The position numbers were made by a program, and so were the translations under genes. Below, piece by piece: positions 55,846 to 64,000 of a DNA stretch of 64,000 nt (its first letter is position 1; the number at the start of each line of letters is the position of its first letter). Below the pieces are notes generated by a model. The model made no database searches and was not told the DNA's origin. It saw only the letters and a list, made by a program, of their open reading frames with translations. The stretch is from Xanthomonas dyei (GTDB taxonomy: Bacteria; Pseudomonadota; Gammaproteobacteria; Xanthomonadales; Xanthomonadaceae), in contig NZ_MDEE01000028.1 in the NCBI RefSeq assembly GCF_002939865.1, positions 1-64,000 of the forward strand, given 5' to 3'.

Positions 55846-57933
55846 ATGAACTCATCGATCGACGCCACGCTGGAGTGGATCGGACACCACCCCACCTTGG
55901 CTGGCGTGGTGATCTTTGCCATCGCATTCTGCGATGCGGTGATCGTGCTTGGTGCCATCGTGCCCGCGCTGCCGCTGCTGTTCGCCATCGGCGTGCTGAT
56001 CGGGCTCGGCCAGATCAACGGCCCGTATGCAATGGTGTGCGCGGCCTTGGGCGCGTTCGTCGGCGATGCGTTGAGCTTCTGGGTGGGCCATCGCTGGGGC
56101 CACCAGCTGCACACGTATTGGCCGTTTCGCCGCTATCCCCAGTTGCTGGAACGCGGTGAGCTGCTGTTCCGACGCAATGCCTTCAAGAGCATTCTGATCG
56201 CGCGCTATGTCGGCGCGGTGCGGCCGTTCGTGCCCGCCATCGCCGGCATGTCGCACATGCCGTTCAAGCGCTATCTGTTTGCCAGCGGGCTGGCCTGCGT
56301 GTCGTGGGCGCTGCTGTTTCTGGTGCCGGGCTGGGTGTTGGGCACCGCCTACGACGCGGTCGCCGCAGTCGCCGGGCGCCTGTTCGTGGTGGTTACCTTG
56401 CTGGCTGCGGTGATCGGCCTGGCCTGGGCGGTGGTGCTGTATTCGTACCGCTGGTCGGCAGGCCATCTGGATGCCCTGCTGGCGCGGTTGCTGGAGTGGT
56501 CGCATCGGCACCCGGTGCTGGGCAACTGGTCGGTCAGCGTGTTCGACCCACGCCGGCGCGAGTCGGTCCCGCTGGCGATGATGGCGCTGATGCTGTTGCT
56601 GCTGGGCTGGGGTTGGTTCGTGTTACTGATGGTGGTGCTGGCGCATGGCGAACCGCTGCGCGTGGACCTGGCCGTGCACGATTTGATGCTGGCGCTGCGC
56701 AACCCGCTGGCCGACTACCCAATGGTGGCTCTGGCCTCGCTGGGCGATTGGCAGGTGTTGTTGCCGGCGATCGCCGCAGCGATGGGCTACCTGGCCTGGC
56801 GTCGGCGCTGGATGGCGGTGGCGCATTGGGTGATCGCACTGGCGTTTGGCCTGGCCCTGACGCAGTTGCTGGGCGCCACCGTGCAGGTGGTGCGCCCGCC
56901 GGCCGCCAGCAGCGGGTTCGGATTTCCGTCGGTGGCGGTCACGATGGCCACGATCGGGTTCGGGTTTTTCGCGCTGTTGATCGCACGCGAACTGCCCGGC
57001 CGCCGCCGCGTCTGGCCGTATCTGGTCAGTGGCGCCATCGTTTCGCTGATCGGCTTCGCACGCCTGTACCTGGGCGCCCACTGGCTCAGCGACGTGGTCG
57101 GCGGCATGTTGTTCGGCATCTTCTGGCTACTGGTCCTGGGCATTGCGTATCGCCGCCGCGCCACCCGCGCGTTCTGGGTCAAGCCGGTGTCGTGGATCTT
57201 CTACGGCGTGTTCGTAAGCTGCGCGATCTTCTTTGCGCCGCGTAATCTTGGCACCAAGCTGGCCAAGTTCGAACCGCCACCGCCGCTGCTGATGGACCTG
57301 CCCGCCAGCGACTGGTGGGAGGGGCAATGGCGGCTGCTGCCGGCACGTCGCAATGAATTCGACGACGACCAGCGCTGGCCACTGGACGTACAAGTGGCCG
57401 GCCCGCTCGCGCCGCTGCAACGCCAGCTCGAAGCACGCGGCTGGCGGACACAACCGCAGGCCGGCTGGGAGCAGGCATTGCATCTGCTGGATGTCAGCGG
57501 CCGCCCGGACGAAGTACCGATCCTGCCGGCCACGCTGGACACACAAGTGGAAGCCCTGCTGATGGTGCGTCACGCCGGGCCCGGGCACGTGCATGTGTTA
57601 CGGCTGTGGCCAGCAGCCGCACGGTTGCAACCCAACGCGCAACCGCTGTGGGTCGGCAGCACGCAGACCTTGCGCTACAGCCGCCACTTCAGCCTGATCG
57701 GCCTGTGGTACCCATTACGCGGCGTGGACCCTGCACTCAGCGCGTTGCGCGACGCACTCGGCCCGCTGCCGCATCGCGTGGAGCAGCGCCGCCGCTCGCA
57801 GGTGCCGGTGATCTTGATCGACAGTACGTCGGGTAACGCGGTGCGTGGCGAGAACAAAGACAACGCTGCATCGCAGGCGGAAACCACTGCGTCCGATCTG
57901 GCTGCATCGGGTCAGCTACAACAGCGCCGTTGA
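55846..57933 (+). CDS. DedA-PAP2-LssY fusion membrane protein with altered PAP2 site
   Basis: A 695-residue fusion. Residues about 1-200 are a DedA domain (SNARE-associated, with ARYVGAVRPFVPAIAGMS). Residues about 240-445 are a PAP2 phosphatase-like membrane domain, and about 455-660 an LssY-type C-terminal domain (LLDVSGRPDEVPILPATLD). The PAP2 third motif is intact (R406, H412, D416 in ARLYLGAHWLSDVVGG), but the second motif reads PSVA (361-364) where PSGH is expected, and motif 1 keeps R350-P351 but lacks the lysine. It probably moves or remodels membrane lipids; phosphatase activity is doubtful. The ATG lies 6 nt after a -10 box. Confidence 0.88.
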   Translation: MNSSIDATLEWIGHHPTLAGVVIFAIAFCDAVIVLGAIVPALPLLFAIGVLIGLGQINGPYAMVCAALGAFVGDALSFWVGHRWGHQLHTYWPFRRYPQLLERGELLFRRNAFKSILIARYVGAVRPFVPAIAGMSHMPFKRYLFASGLACVSWALLFLVPGWVLGTAYDAVAAVAGRLFVVVTLLAAVIGLAWAVVLYSYRWSAGHLDALLARLLEWSHRHPVLGNWSVSVFDPRRRESVPLAMMALMLLLLGWGWFVLLMVVLAHGEPLRVDLAVHDLMLALRNPLADYPMVALASLGDWQVLLPAIAAAMGYLAWRRRWMAVAHWVIALAFGLALTQLLGATVQVVRPPAASSGFGFPSVAVTMATIGFGFFALLIARELPGRRRVWPYLVSGAIVSLIGFARLYLGAHWLSDVVGGMLFGIFWLLVLGIAYRRRATRAFWVKPVSWIFYGVFVSCAIFFAPRNLGTKLAKFEPPPPLLMDLPASDWWEGQWRLLPARRNEFDDDQRWPLDVQVAGPLAPLQRQLEARGWRTQPQAGWEQALHLLDVSGRPDEVPILPATLDTQVEALLMVRHAGPGHVHVLRLWPAAARLQPNAQPLWVGSTQTLRYSRHFSLIGLWYPLRGVDPALSALRDALGPLPHRVEQRRRSQVPVILIDSTSGNAVRGENKDNAASQAETTASDLAASGQLQQRR

Positions 57934-58090
57934 TCGATCGGACAACAACGACGATCGGCCAGTGATCGCGCAGCCCTGTAGATATGGGGTGCCAGCAGCA
58001 CCTCTTGAACACTGTCTCGATGGCGATAGTGTGCTGGCGTCGTCTGGGGGCCGCTGAATTTCAGGGTAAAAGCTTAGCTCGTCGAGCGCG

Positions 58091-58190
58091 CGGTGCCCTC
58101 GCCGCTTGCGGGACACGCCGTAAACCCATCCATGGGGGCTCGATGGCGGCATCCATGCCGCCAACGGTCCCGCAAGCGGCGAGGACACCG
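58091..58190. repeat. Cloverleaf-like repeat, family A copy 2
   Basis: Terminal arms of 23 nt (58091-58113 with 58168-58190) pair at 22 of 23 positions. Inside are two perfect hairpins: CCCAT-CC-ATGGG (58125-58136) and GGCGGCAT-CC-ATGCCGCC (58145-58162). Overall shape is a stem with two side arms. It closely matches copy 1 at 31971-32070. Confidence 0.82.
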
Positions 58191-58310
58191 CACCAGGACG
58201 TTGGTCGGCGGTTTCTTTGAACGCCTGCCTGTTGCTCGGTTTGCGTTAGGAAGCTGATCGGACCCAGCGTCATCCAAACAACGCACGTCATGTCCTACTT
58301 GCAACCAAGC

Positions 58311-58460
58311 ACACCGACCATCTCGACTGGCCCTTGCCCGCCCACCGTCGCGGGACCTTACGCGGCATGGATGCCGCGTAAGAGCTTACAGGGATGTACT
58401 TGCAGCGTGTCCAGCGAGGGTGAGCGGGCAAGGGCCCTGCACCCAAGCCGCAGATCAGCC
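58311..58460. repeat. Cloverleaf-like repeat, family B copy 2
   Basis: A perfect 13-bp terminal stem (58329-58341 with 58424-58436, GGCCCTTGCCCGC) encloses a perfect 12-bp hairpin (58357-58368 with 58371-58382, CTTACGCGGCAT). The family tail AAGCCGCAGATCAGCC is at 58446-58461. It follows A copy 2 as B1 follows A1. No gene was seen in the whole 57934-58572 gap. Confidence 0.8.
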
Positions 58461-58572
58461 GCTCTACAACCAACGCATCCGCATCGCTCCACTACCTCTC
58501 AAGGTGACCGAGAGCTTGTGCTTCAGCGCCGTTTGGATGCGCACAAGCCGCGTTGGTCAAGCGCGCAACACC

Positions 58573-59472
58573 TCACCACAACACCCCATCCACCGGTTGC
58601 ATCGGCTCCGGTGCGGGTTCGCCAATTGCCTGCAGGGCATCGATCTCCACCGTGCGGCACATGGTGTCCAGCGGCAGATCGTGGATGGTGTTGGCGAACG
58701 GGTCGACCAGCTCATCGCCGATCTTCAGCACCGCCAAAAACATCAAGCCGGCGACCGTCGACCCTACCGGCGTGGCGTATTGCAACGTTTCCACCAGACC
58801 GATCGGCAACAGCACGCAAAACAGCCGCGTAAACAGGTTCGGATAGAAGCGGTACTGATACGGCAACGGCGTATTTTTCAGCCGCTCCATGCCGCCCTGC
58901 GCGTTGGCGATATCCACCAGAATGCGCTCGACGCTGGCCTGCTGGATGCTGTCGATCCAGCCATCGCGCCGCGCCTGTTCCACGGCACGGCCTGTCGTAT
59001 CGAGCAAGCCATTGGCCACGTTCGTACGCGTGATCACCGCTGCCACTTCGTCGGCATCCAACCGCGACTCCAAGGCCATCGCCACCGGCAACCGCCGCAG
59101 CTGGCAGCGCAACGCATTGACGTAGGCGATCTGCCGTAGCGCGATCGTGCGCCCCAATGCCGCGGCTTCTGGTGCAGACAGGATGCTGACGCTCAGGCGC
59201 ACCAGGTTGCGCGATGCATTGATCATCTGGCCCCACAACACACGTCCTTCCCACCAGCGTTGATAAGTGGAATTGGCGCGAAAGCCCAGGAATAACGCCA
59301 GTGCCGAGCCGAAGATGGTCAACGGCAATGCCGGAGCGCGGAACGGCAGCACGTAATAGATGATCGTGATCAACACGTCCCAGACAAACAACACCGCCAG
59401 GGTCCGCCAGACCTGACTGACTACATCCGCCACACGCGGTTTCACATCGATGATCAAGGCACACTCCCTCAC
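58573..59472 (-). CDS. Bestrophin family anion channel (UPF0187)
   Basis: A 299-residue membrane protein with the family signature LFLGFRANSTYQRWWEGRVLWG (about 60-82) and the late segment GDELVDPFANTIHDLPLD that forms the cytosolic gate of bacterial bestrophins. Bacterial members form pentameric channels. The frame opens with GTG at 59472; a TTG at 59457 is possible. The 270 nt upstream show no other gene. Confidence 0.92.
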   Translation of the reverse strand: MRECALIIDVKPRVADVVSQVWRTLAVLFVWDVLITIIYYVLPFRAPALPLTIFGSALALFLGFRANSTYQRWWEGRVLWGQMINASRNLVRLSVSILSAPEAAALGRTIALRQIAYVNALRCQLRRLPVAMALESRLDADEVAAVITRTNVANGLLDTTGRAVEQARRDGWIDSIQQASVERILVDIANAQGGMERLKNTPLPYQYRFYPNLFTRLFCVLLPIGLVETLQYATPVGSTVAGLMFLAVLKIGDELVDPFANTIHDLPLDTMCRTVEIDALQAIGEPAPEPMQPVDGVLW

Positions 59473-59742
59473 TAAAAACGCGTATCGCCCTTGCGCGCAT
59501 CCAGTGCATGGATGCCATCGCTAGCGCACTCAAGCGTAAGAAGTTTGCCGCTACAGCGGTGCAAGTGCGGTGATGGGAGCGATAAAAGCAGTGCCTCGCG
59601 AGAGCAAAACACTTCTGCGCGATCATTGACTAGCTGCGGCCGATGCCCGGAATACGCATGCGGTGCCTATCCACGCTCGCTTCCTTCGCACCCGATGCGC
59701 AGCGGCGCCCGCTGATTGGCCGCGCTACGTGATTGCCCGCGC

Positions 59743-60339
59743 TCAGGGCATCCAGGCCAGCAACTGCTCCAGACGCTGATGCGGGTCGTCCTGCTGCAAC
59801 AACGACAAGCGTTGCTGCTCGGTCAATGGCAACAACTCGGCCAGCCGCCAGCCTACCCACGCGGACTGATCCAGCAACCCCGGACCGACCGAGGCAAATT
59901 CGCCACCCACCTGTTCGAGCATGCGCTCGAGCACGGTTGCCAACAGGCTGTGCTCGGGCCGCAATTCGTCGTCGGGGTCGGGTTCGCACCAGCTCACCTC
60001 GCCCACCAACAAGCCGTTGTCGCGGATACGCGAGCGCTGCACATGAAAGCGACGCGTGCCGCGCAGGCGCAGCACCAGCACGCCATCGGCGCCGACATCG
60101 AAATCCTCGATCCGCACTTCGGTGCCGAACGCCGCCGGTGTTGCCGGTACGCCCACATCATTGCCATCCAGGATCAGACACACGCCGAAGCTGGTGCCGT
60201 TACGCCCGCATTCGCGCACCAGATCCAGATAGCGGCGCTCGAATACGCGCAGCCCCATCGCCGCGCCCGGCAACAACACGCTGTGCAACGGAAACAGCGG
60301 CAAAGCGCTGGTGTCGTCAGTGTCCGCGATCGATGCCAT
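59743..60339 (-). CDS. LON substrate-binding (N-terminal) domain protein
   Basis: A 198-residue protein made of only the LON N-terminal domain (LPLFPLHSVLLPGAAMGLRVFERRY, then FGVCLI, GTEVRIEDFDV, GTRRFHV), without AAA or protease domains. Stand-alone LON proteins are widespread and their role is unclear. Its ATG overlaps the mpl stop by one base (TGATG), so translation is coupled; an in-frame GTG at 60342 is an alternative start. Confidence 0.92.
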   Translation of the reverse strand: MASIADTDDTSALPLFPLHSVLLPGAAMGLRVFERRYLDLVRECGRNGTSFGVCLILDGNDVGVPATPAAFGTEVRIEDFDVGADGVLVLRLRGTRRFHVQRSRIRDNGLLVGEVSWCEPDPDDELRPEHSLLATVLERMLEQVGGEFASVGPGLLDQSAWVGWRLAELLPLTEQQRLSLLQQDDPHQRLEQLLAWMP

Positions 60340-61697
60340 CACGACAGCTGCGCCAGGAAGCGACGCGGCGCGCCGTCGAACCCACCATTGGACATGAACA
60401 CCACATGGTCGCCCGGCTGCACGATGTCGCCCAGCGTCTGCAGCAACGCCTCCACGTCATGCGCCACGTGCGCCTGCCCGCGCACCTGCGCGATGATCGG
60501 TGCCGCATCCCATGGCAACTCGGGACGATGCAGGAACACCACCGCGTCGGCATCGTGCAGCGACGGCGCCAACGCCTGCGCATGCGCGCCCAACCGCATC
60601 GAATTGCTGCGCGGCTCCATCGCCACCAGCACACGCGCCGCGCCCACCTTCGCACGCAGCCCCTGCAAGGTGGTCGCAATGGCGGTGGGATGATGCGCGA
60701 AGTCGTCGTAGACGGTGATGCCGCGCGCCTGCCCCAACACTTCCAGTCGGCGTTTGACACTCTGAAAGTGCGCAAGCGCCGGCATCACCGTTGCCGGATC
60801 CACGCCCACCGCCTGCACTGCCGCAAGCGCCGCCAGTGCGTTGAGCACGTTGTGCCGCCCGACCAGCTGCCACTGCACCTGGCCGATCTCCACGCCGCGA
60901 TGCGCGACCGCAAACACGCTGCCATCGGCGGCCACCAAGCGCGCGCTCCACTCCAGCGCCGCATCGAAACCGAAGCGCTCCACCGGCGTCCAGCAGCCCA
61001 TCGCCAACACCTCGGCAAGCCGCGCGTCTTCGCCATTGACGATCAGCCGCCCGCGCGCCGGTACGGTGCGGACCAGATGATGGAACTGCCGTTGGATGGC
61101 GGCCACGTCAGGGAAAATATCGGCGTGGTCGTATTCGAGGTTGTTGAGGATCGCCACCAGCGGCCGGTAGTGCACGAACTTGCTGCGCTTGTCGAAGAAG
61201 GCGGTGTCGTATTCGTCTGCTTCCACCACGAACGCGCGCCCCTGCCCCAGCCGTGCCGACACGCCGAAATCCTCGGCCACGCCGCCGATCAAAAAGCCCG
61301 GCGCGCGCCCGGCCGCCTCCAGCAGATAGCTCAGGATGGTGGTGGTGGTGGTCTTGCCATGGGTACCGGCGACCGCCAGCGTGTCGCGGCCCGGCAGGAC
61401 CTGCTCGGCCAGCCATTGGGCGCCGGAGCTATAGCGGCGGCCTGCATCGAGCACCGCTTCCACAGCCGGATTGCCGCGCGACAAGGCATTGCCGATGACC
61501 ACCTCGGTGGCGTCGGCGGAAATATTGGAAGGCGCGTAGCCCTGGACCAGCGAAATCCCGAGCGTTTCCAGCTGGGTGGACATCGGTGGATAGATGGCCT
61601 GGTCGCTGCCTTCTACCTGCCAGCCCAGCTCGCGTGCCAGGGCGGCCACACCGCCCATGAAAGTCCCGGCGATGCCGAGGATGTGGAGTTTGCTCAT
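60339..61697 (-). CDS. mpl: UDP-N-acetylmuramate:L-Ala-gamma-D-Glu-meso-DAP ligase
   Basis: A 452-residue Mur ligase of peptidoglycan recycling that reattaches recovered murein tripeptide to UDP-MurNAc. It has the N-terminal HILGIAGTFMGGVAALA, ATP loop GTHGKTT (111-117), ILNNLEYDHADIF, and the Mpl-type end FMSNGGFDGAPRRFLAQL, which separates it from MurC. ATG 61697 (MSKLHI) is preferred over 61706. Confidence 0.96.
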   Translation of the reverse strand: MSKLHILGIAGTFMGGVAALARELGWQVEGSDQAIYPPMSTQLETLGISLVQGYAPSNISADATEVVIGNALSRGNPAVEAVLDAGRRYSSGAQWLAEQVLPGRDTLAVAGTHGKTTTTTILSYLLEAAGRAPGFLIGGVAEDFGVSARLGQGRAFVVEADEYDTAFFDKRSKFVHYRPLVAILNNLEYDHADIFPDVAAIQRQFHHLVRTVPARGRLIVNGEDARLAEVLAMGCWTPVERFGFDAALEWSARLVAADGSVFAVAHRGVEIGQVQWQLVGRHNVLNALAALAAVQAVGVDPATVMPALAHFQSVKRRLEVLGQARGITVYDDFAHHPTAIATTLQGLRAKVGAARVLVAMEPRSNSMRLGAHAQALAPSLHDADAVVFLHRPELPWDAAPIIAQVRGQAHVAHDVEALLQTLGDIVQPGDHVVFMSNGGFDGAPRRFLAQLS

Positions 61698-61829
61698 GGA
61701 GCACATTGTCGCCGATCACCGGAGTTGCAGGACATTCCGATCCGCACCAGGCGCCGCTGTCAGGAAACTCCTACCGTACTGTCGGGAATTTCCCGATATG
61801 CGAACTGCGTCACATCCCTCACTATGCTG

Positions 61830-61968
61830 AACGCCAGTCGCAGCACCCTTTTGGTTCTACTCCCCAAGAGACCATTCCCCAGGGAGCTCATGCTGTTGGG
61901 GCTCTGAGCAAGCTCATTACTGGCGTTATTCTGCCCCGGTCATCTTGTATGGCCGGGGTTTTTCTTTT
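61830..61968 (+). ncRNA. Candidate small RNA between mpl and adk
   Basis: No protein frame fits, but RNA structure is strong. AACGCCAGT (61830-61838) and ACTGGCGTT (61919-61927) are exact complements and close a multibranch of about 80 nt. Inside are a hairpin with loop ACTCCCCA (stem GGTTCT / AGAGACC with one bulge, from 61853), a CCCC-containing arm, and TGAG-CAAG-CTCA (61906-61917). A terminator follows. A -10-like TATGCT at 61823-61828 places the 5' end at the closing stem. C-rich loops recall Xanthomonas riboregulators such as sX13, but identity is not established. Confidence 0.72.
61934..61968 (+). terminator. Rho-independent terminator of the small RNA
   Basis: A 10-bp stem (CCCCGGTCAT with ATGGCCGGGG, one G-U) with a 5-nt loop is followed by TTTTTCTTTT. 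It is a textbook terminator on the plus strand, although both flanking genes (mpl, adk) are on the minus strand. Confidence 0.92.
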
Positions 61969-62019
61969 CCGGGGTCTTGATCTGCAGACGGCGCGGCCAA
62001 CAGGCACGCGGTAAACACA

Positions 62020-62040
62020 GACCGGGCGTTGCGCCCGGTC
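62020..62040 (-). terminator. Hairpin after adk
   Basis: A perfect 9-bp stem (GACCGGGCG / CGCCCGGTC, 3-nt loop) lies 8 nt beyond the adk stop. On the minus strand it is followed by TGTGTTTACC, a weak T-tract. Confidence 0.65.
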
Positions 62041-62048
62041 CGGGTAAC

Positions 62049-62612
62049 TCAGCGGCCGAGCGCCTTGCTGATGCGTTCCAGCACTTCGTCCAGCGACCCA
62101 ACGCCATCCACACGCGCCAACTTGCCGCGCTGCTCGTAGAAGCCGATCACCGGCGCCGTTGAGTCGGTATAGACCTGCAGACGCTTGCGCACCGATTCCG
62201 GGTTGTCGTCCTCACGGCCTTCGGCCTTGGCACGCCCGGCGATGCGCTCGACCAGCAACTCGCTGGCCACATCTAGCTGCACCACCGCATCCAGTGGCTG
62301 ACCGATCTTGCTGAGCAGATTGTCCAGCGCATTGGCCTGCGCCACATTGCGCGGATAACCATCGAGGATGAACCCCTTGGCGACATCGGCCTGACCAAGC
62401 CGCGACTCCAGCATGCCGAGCAGGATGTCGTCGGACACCAGATCGCCGCGTGCCATGACTTCCTTGGCCTTCAGGCCGAGCGGCGAGCCGGCGGCCACTT
62501 CGGCACGCAGCAGGTCGCCGGTGGAAATGTGCGGGATCTCAAACGAATCTTTGAGACGTGTCGCCTGGGTGCCCTTGCCCGAACCGGGCGGTCCCAACAG
62601 AACCAATCGCAT
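62049..62612 (-). CDS. adk: Adenylate kinase (short form)
   Basis: A 187-residue enzyme equilibrating ATP, ADP and AMP. P-loop is GPPGSGKGT (7-15), the AMP site is HISTGDLLRAE, and FILDGYPRN is present. The LID is the short version (GRAKAEGREDDNPESVRKR), without the inserted zinc-like domain of the 214-residue Escherichia coli enzyme; this short form is usual in xanthomonads. Confidence 0.97.
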   Translation of the reverse strand: MRLVLLGPPGSGKGTQATRLKDSFEIPHISTGDLLRAEVAAGSPLGLKAKEVMARGDLVSDDILLGMLESRLGQADVAKGFILDGYPRNVAQANALDNLLSKIGQPLDAVVQLDVASELLVERIAGRAKAEGREDDNPESVRKRLQVYTDSTAPVIGFYEQRGKLARVDGVGSLDEVLERISKALGR

Positions 62613-62771
62613 CAGTGGACTCCACTTTCGAATAAAAACGCGTTGCGGTTGGCGGCGTTAGACTCAAGCCTTCGCCAGCACTGACCGTATGGTCGTGCAG
62701 CTTACCCCATCCGGGGAATGTCCCGGCACTGTCCCCTGCGCCATGTTTCCATGTGAGGAGCCCGTCCCCCT

Positions 62772-64000
62772 ATGTCCACTGGCAACTTGTTGTATGCCCA
62801 ATCCGGCGGCGTCACCGCCGTCATCAACGCCACCGCTGCCGGCGTTATCACCGAAGCGCGTGCGCGCAAGATCAAGGTATTGGCCGCCCGCAACGGCATC
62901 CTGGGCGCGCTGCGCGAGGAGTTGATCGATACCTCCAAGGAATCGGCGTCCGCGATTGCCGCACTGGCGCAGACACCCGGCGGCGCGTTCGGCTCGTGCC
63001 GCTACAAGCTCAAGTCGCTCGAACAGGACAGCGCCAAGTACGAACGCCTGCTCGACGTGCTGCGCGCACATGACGTGCGCTGGTTCCTCTACAACGGCGG
63101 CAACGATTCGGCCGACACCGCATGGAAGGTGTCGCAGCTGGCCAAGGCCTACGGCTACCCGCTGCACTGCATCGGCGTGCCCAAGACCATCGACAACGAT
63201 CTTGCGGTGACCGATACCTGCCCCGGCTTCGGCTCGGCGGCCAAATACACCGCGGTGTCGGTGCGCGAAGCCGCACTGGATGTCGCCGCGATGGCCGACA
63301 CCTCCACCAAGGTCTTCATCTACGAAGCGATGGGCCGCCACGCCGGCTGGCTTGCGGCCGCAGCGGGGCTCGCAGGTCAGGGCCCGGACGATGCACCGCA
63401 GATCATCCTGCTGCCCGAGCGCGCCTACGACCAAGCCGCGTTCCTGGCCAAGGTGAAACAGGTCGTCGAAAAGGTCGGCTGGTGCGTGGTGGTCGCCAGC
63501 GAAGGCATCCAGGACGCACACGGCAACTTCGTCGCCGATGCCGGTGGCGCAGCCGACTCATTCGGCCACGCGCAACTGGGCGGTGTCGCTGCATTCCTGG
63601 CCGCGCAGGTCAAACAGGAACTGGGCTACAAGGTGCACTGGACCCTGCCGGATTACCTGCAGCGTTCCGCGCGCCACCTCGCCTCCAAGACCGACTGGGA
63701 ACAGGCCCAGGCCGTCGGCAAGGCCGCCGTGCAATACGCACTCAAGGGCATGAACGCGGTGATCCCGGTGATCGAACGCGTCAGCGACGCCCCCTACCGC
63801 TGGAAGATCGTGCCCGCCCCGCTGCACAAGGTGGCCAATCACGAAAAGAAGATGCCGCCCAGCTTCCTGCGCAAGGACGGCTTCGGCATCACCGAGCGCG
63901 CCCGCCGCTATTTCGCCCCACTGATCAAGGGCGAAGCCCCGCTGGCCTATGGCAACGACGGCCTGCCGAAGTATGTGACGTTGAAGAACGTGGCGGTGGC
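62772..64000 (+). CDS. pfp: Pyrophosphate-dependent 6-phosphofructokinase (3' end outside window)
   Basis: 409 residues are visible before the window ends, with no stop. The start is ATG 62772 (MSTGNLLYAQSGGVTAVINA). Two residues that set the phosphoryl donor both read as the pyrophosphate type: GGNDS at 109-113 (D112 where ATP enzymes have G) and PKTIDND at 137-143 (K138 where ATP enzymes have G). MGRHAGWLA is the fructose-6-phosphate segment. The reaction is reversible, so it can act in glycolysis and gluconeogenesis. It is divergent from adk. Confidence 0.94.
   Translation, partial: MSTGNLLYAQSGGVTAVINATAAGVITEARARKIKVLAARNGILGALREELIDTSKESASAIAALAQTPGGAFGSCRYKLKSLEQDSAKYERLLDVLRAHDVRWFLYNGGNDSADTAWKVSQLAKAYGYPLHCIGVPKTIDNDLAVTDTCPGFGSAAKYTAVSVREAALDVAAMADTSTKVFIYEAMGRHAGWLAAAAGLAGQGPDDAPQIILLPERAYDQAAFLAKVKQVVEKVGWCVVVASEGIQDAHGNFVADAGGAADSFGHAQLGGVAAFLAAQVKQELGYKVHWTLPDYLQRSARHLASKTDWEQAQAVGKAAVQYALKGMNAVIPVIERVSDAPYRWKIVPAPLHKVANHEKKMPPSFLRKDGFGITERARRYFAPLIKGEAPLAYGNDGLPKYVTLKNVAV

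Overview
The window is a contiguous piece of a GC-rich gammaproteobacterial chromosome. It is almost certainly Xanthomonas, from the X. campestris/citri/arboricola type of genome. Pointers are a protein made only of the domain used by Xanthomonas VirD4 type IV secretion substrates, a pyrophosphate-type phosphofructokinase, TonB receptors of the Xanthomonas kind, the gmk-rpoZ-spoT / yicC / rph / rdgB / hemW housekeeping block, and intergenic heptanucleotide and cloverleaf-like repeats. The species cannot be fixed from the sequence alone. No tRNA, rRNA, CRISPR array, transposase or prophage was seen.

Layout. 0.2-2.4 kb: spoT (minus strand). 2.6-12.6 kb: a plus-strand polyol catabolic island made of HAD phosphatase, SorC regulator, ABC binding lipoprotein, OprB porin, two permeases, ATPase, polyol dehydrogenase and FGGY kinase. 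The kinase carries the D-ribulokinase-type TCSLV motif. The island lies between spoT and rpoZ, which are neighbours in enterobacteria. 12.8-31.8 kb: mostly core genes: rpoZ, gmk, yicC; rph, a VOC protein, rdgB, hemW; DUF1631 plus PilZ; pepQ; a stand-alone XVIPCD protein; pepP, a YgfB-family gene; a TIGR02449 gene, zapA, 6S RNA, the 5-formyl-THF cyclo-ligase gene; an EVE-domain gene, rpiA, a DUF192 lipoprotein, a SirB1-like gene, rubredoxin, thiE. 32.5-41.4 kb: an Oar-like TonB receptor inserted between thiE and hemL, hemL itself, a large MalT-like regulator, and azurin.

41.5-47.7 kb holds the most interesting locus. A minus-strand operon encodes a TonB-dependent receptor, a Tat-exported flavin amine oxidase, a cytochrome c, a Sec-exported RidA and a Tat-exported PLP aminotransferase, with azurin just downstream. 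All products are predicted to act outside the cytoplasm. Together they look like a periplasmic amine or amino-acid dehydrogenating pathway that feeds electrons to c-type cytochrome or azurin and hands the reactive imine to RidA.

48-64 kb: HAD hydrolase, argD, a voltage-gated potassium channel with a zinc ribbon, two DUF3829 lipoproteins (one frameshifted right after its lipobox), an SDR, a small kinase, a DedA-PAP2-LssY fusion with a degenerate PAP2 site, bestrophin, a LON-domain protein, mpl, a well-supported small RNA candidate, adk, and the start of a PPi-dependent phosphofructokinase cut by the window edge.

Intergenic DNA is rich in structured repeats. Family A (2 copies) and family B (3 copies) are cloverleaf-like elements; A and B occur twice as an ordered A-B pair. 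Family C has 3 copies. There are also three inverted GGGAATC-type elements and one heptanucleotide tandem array.
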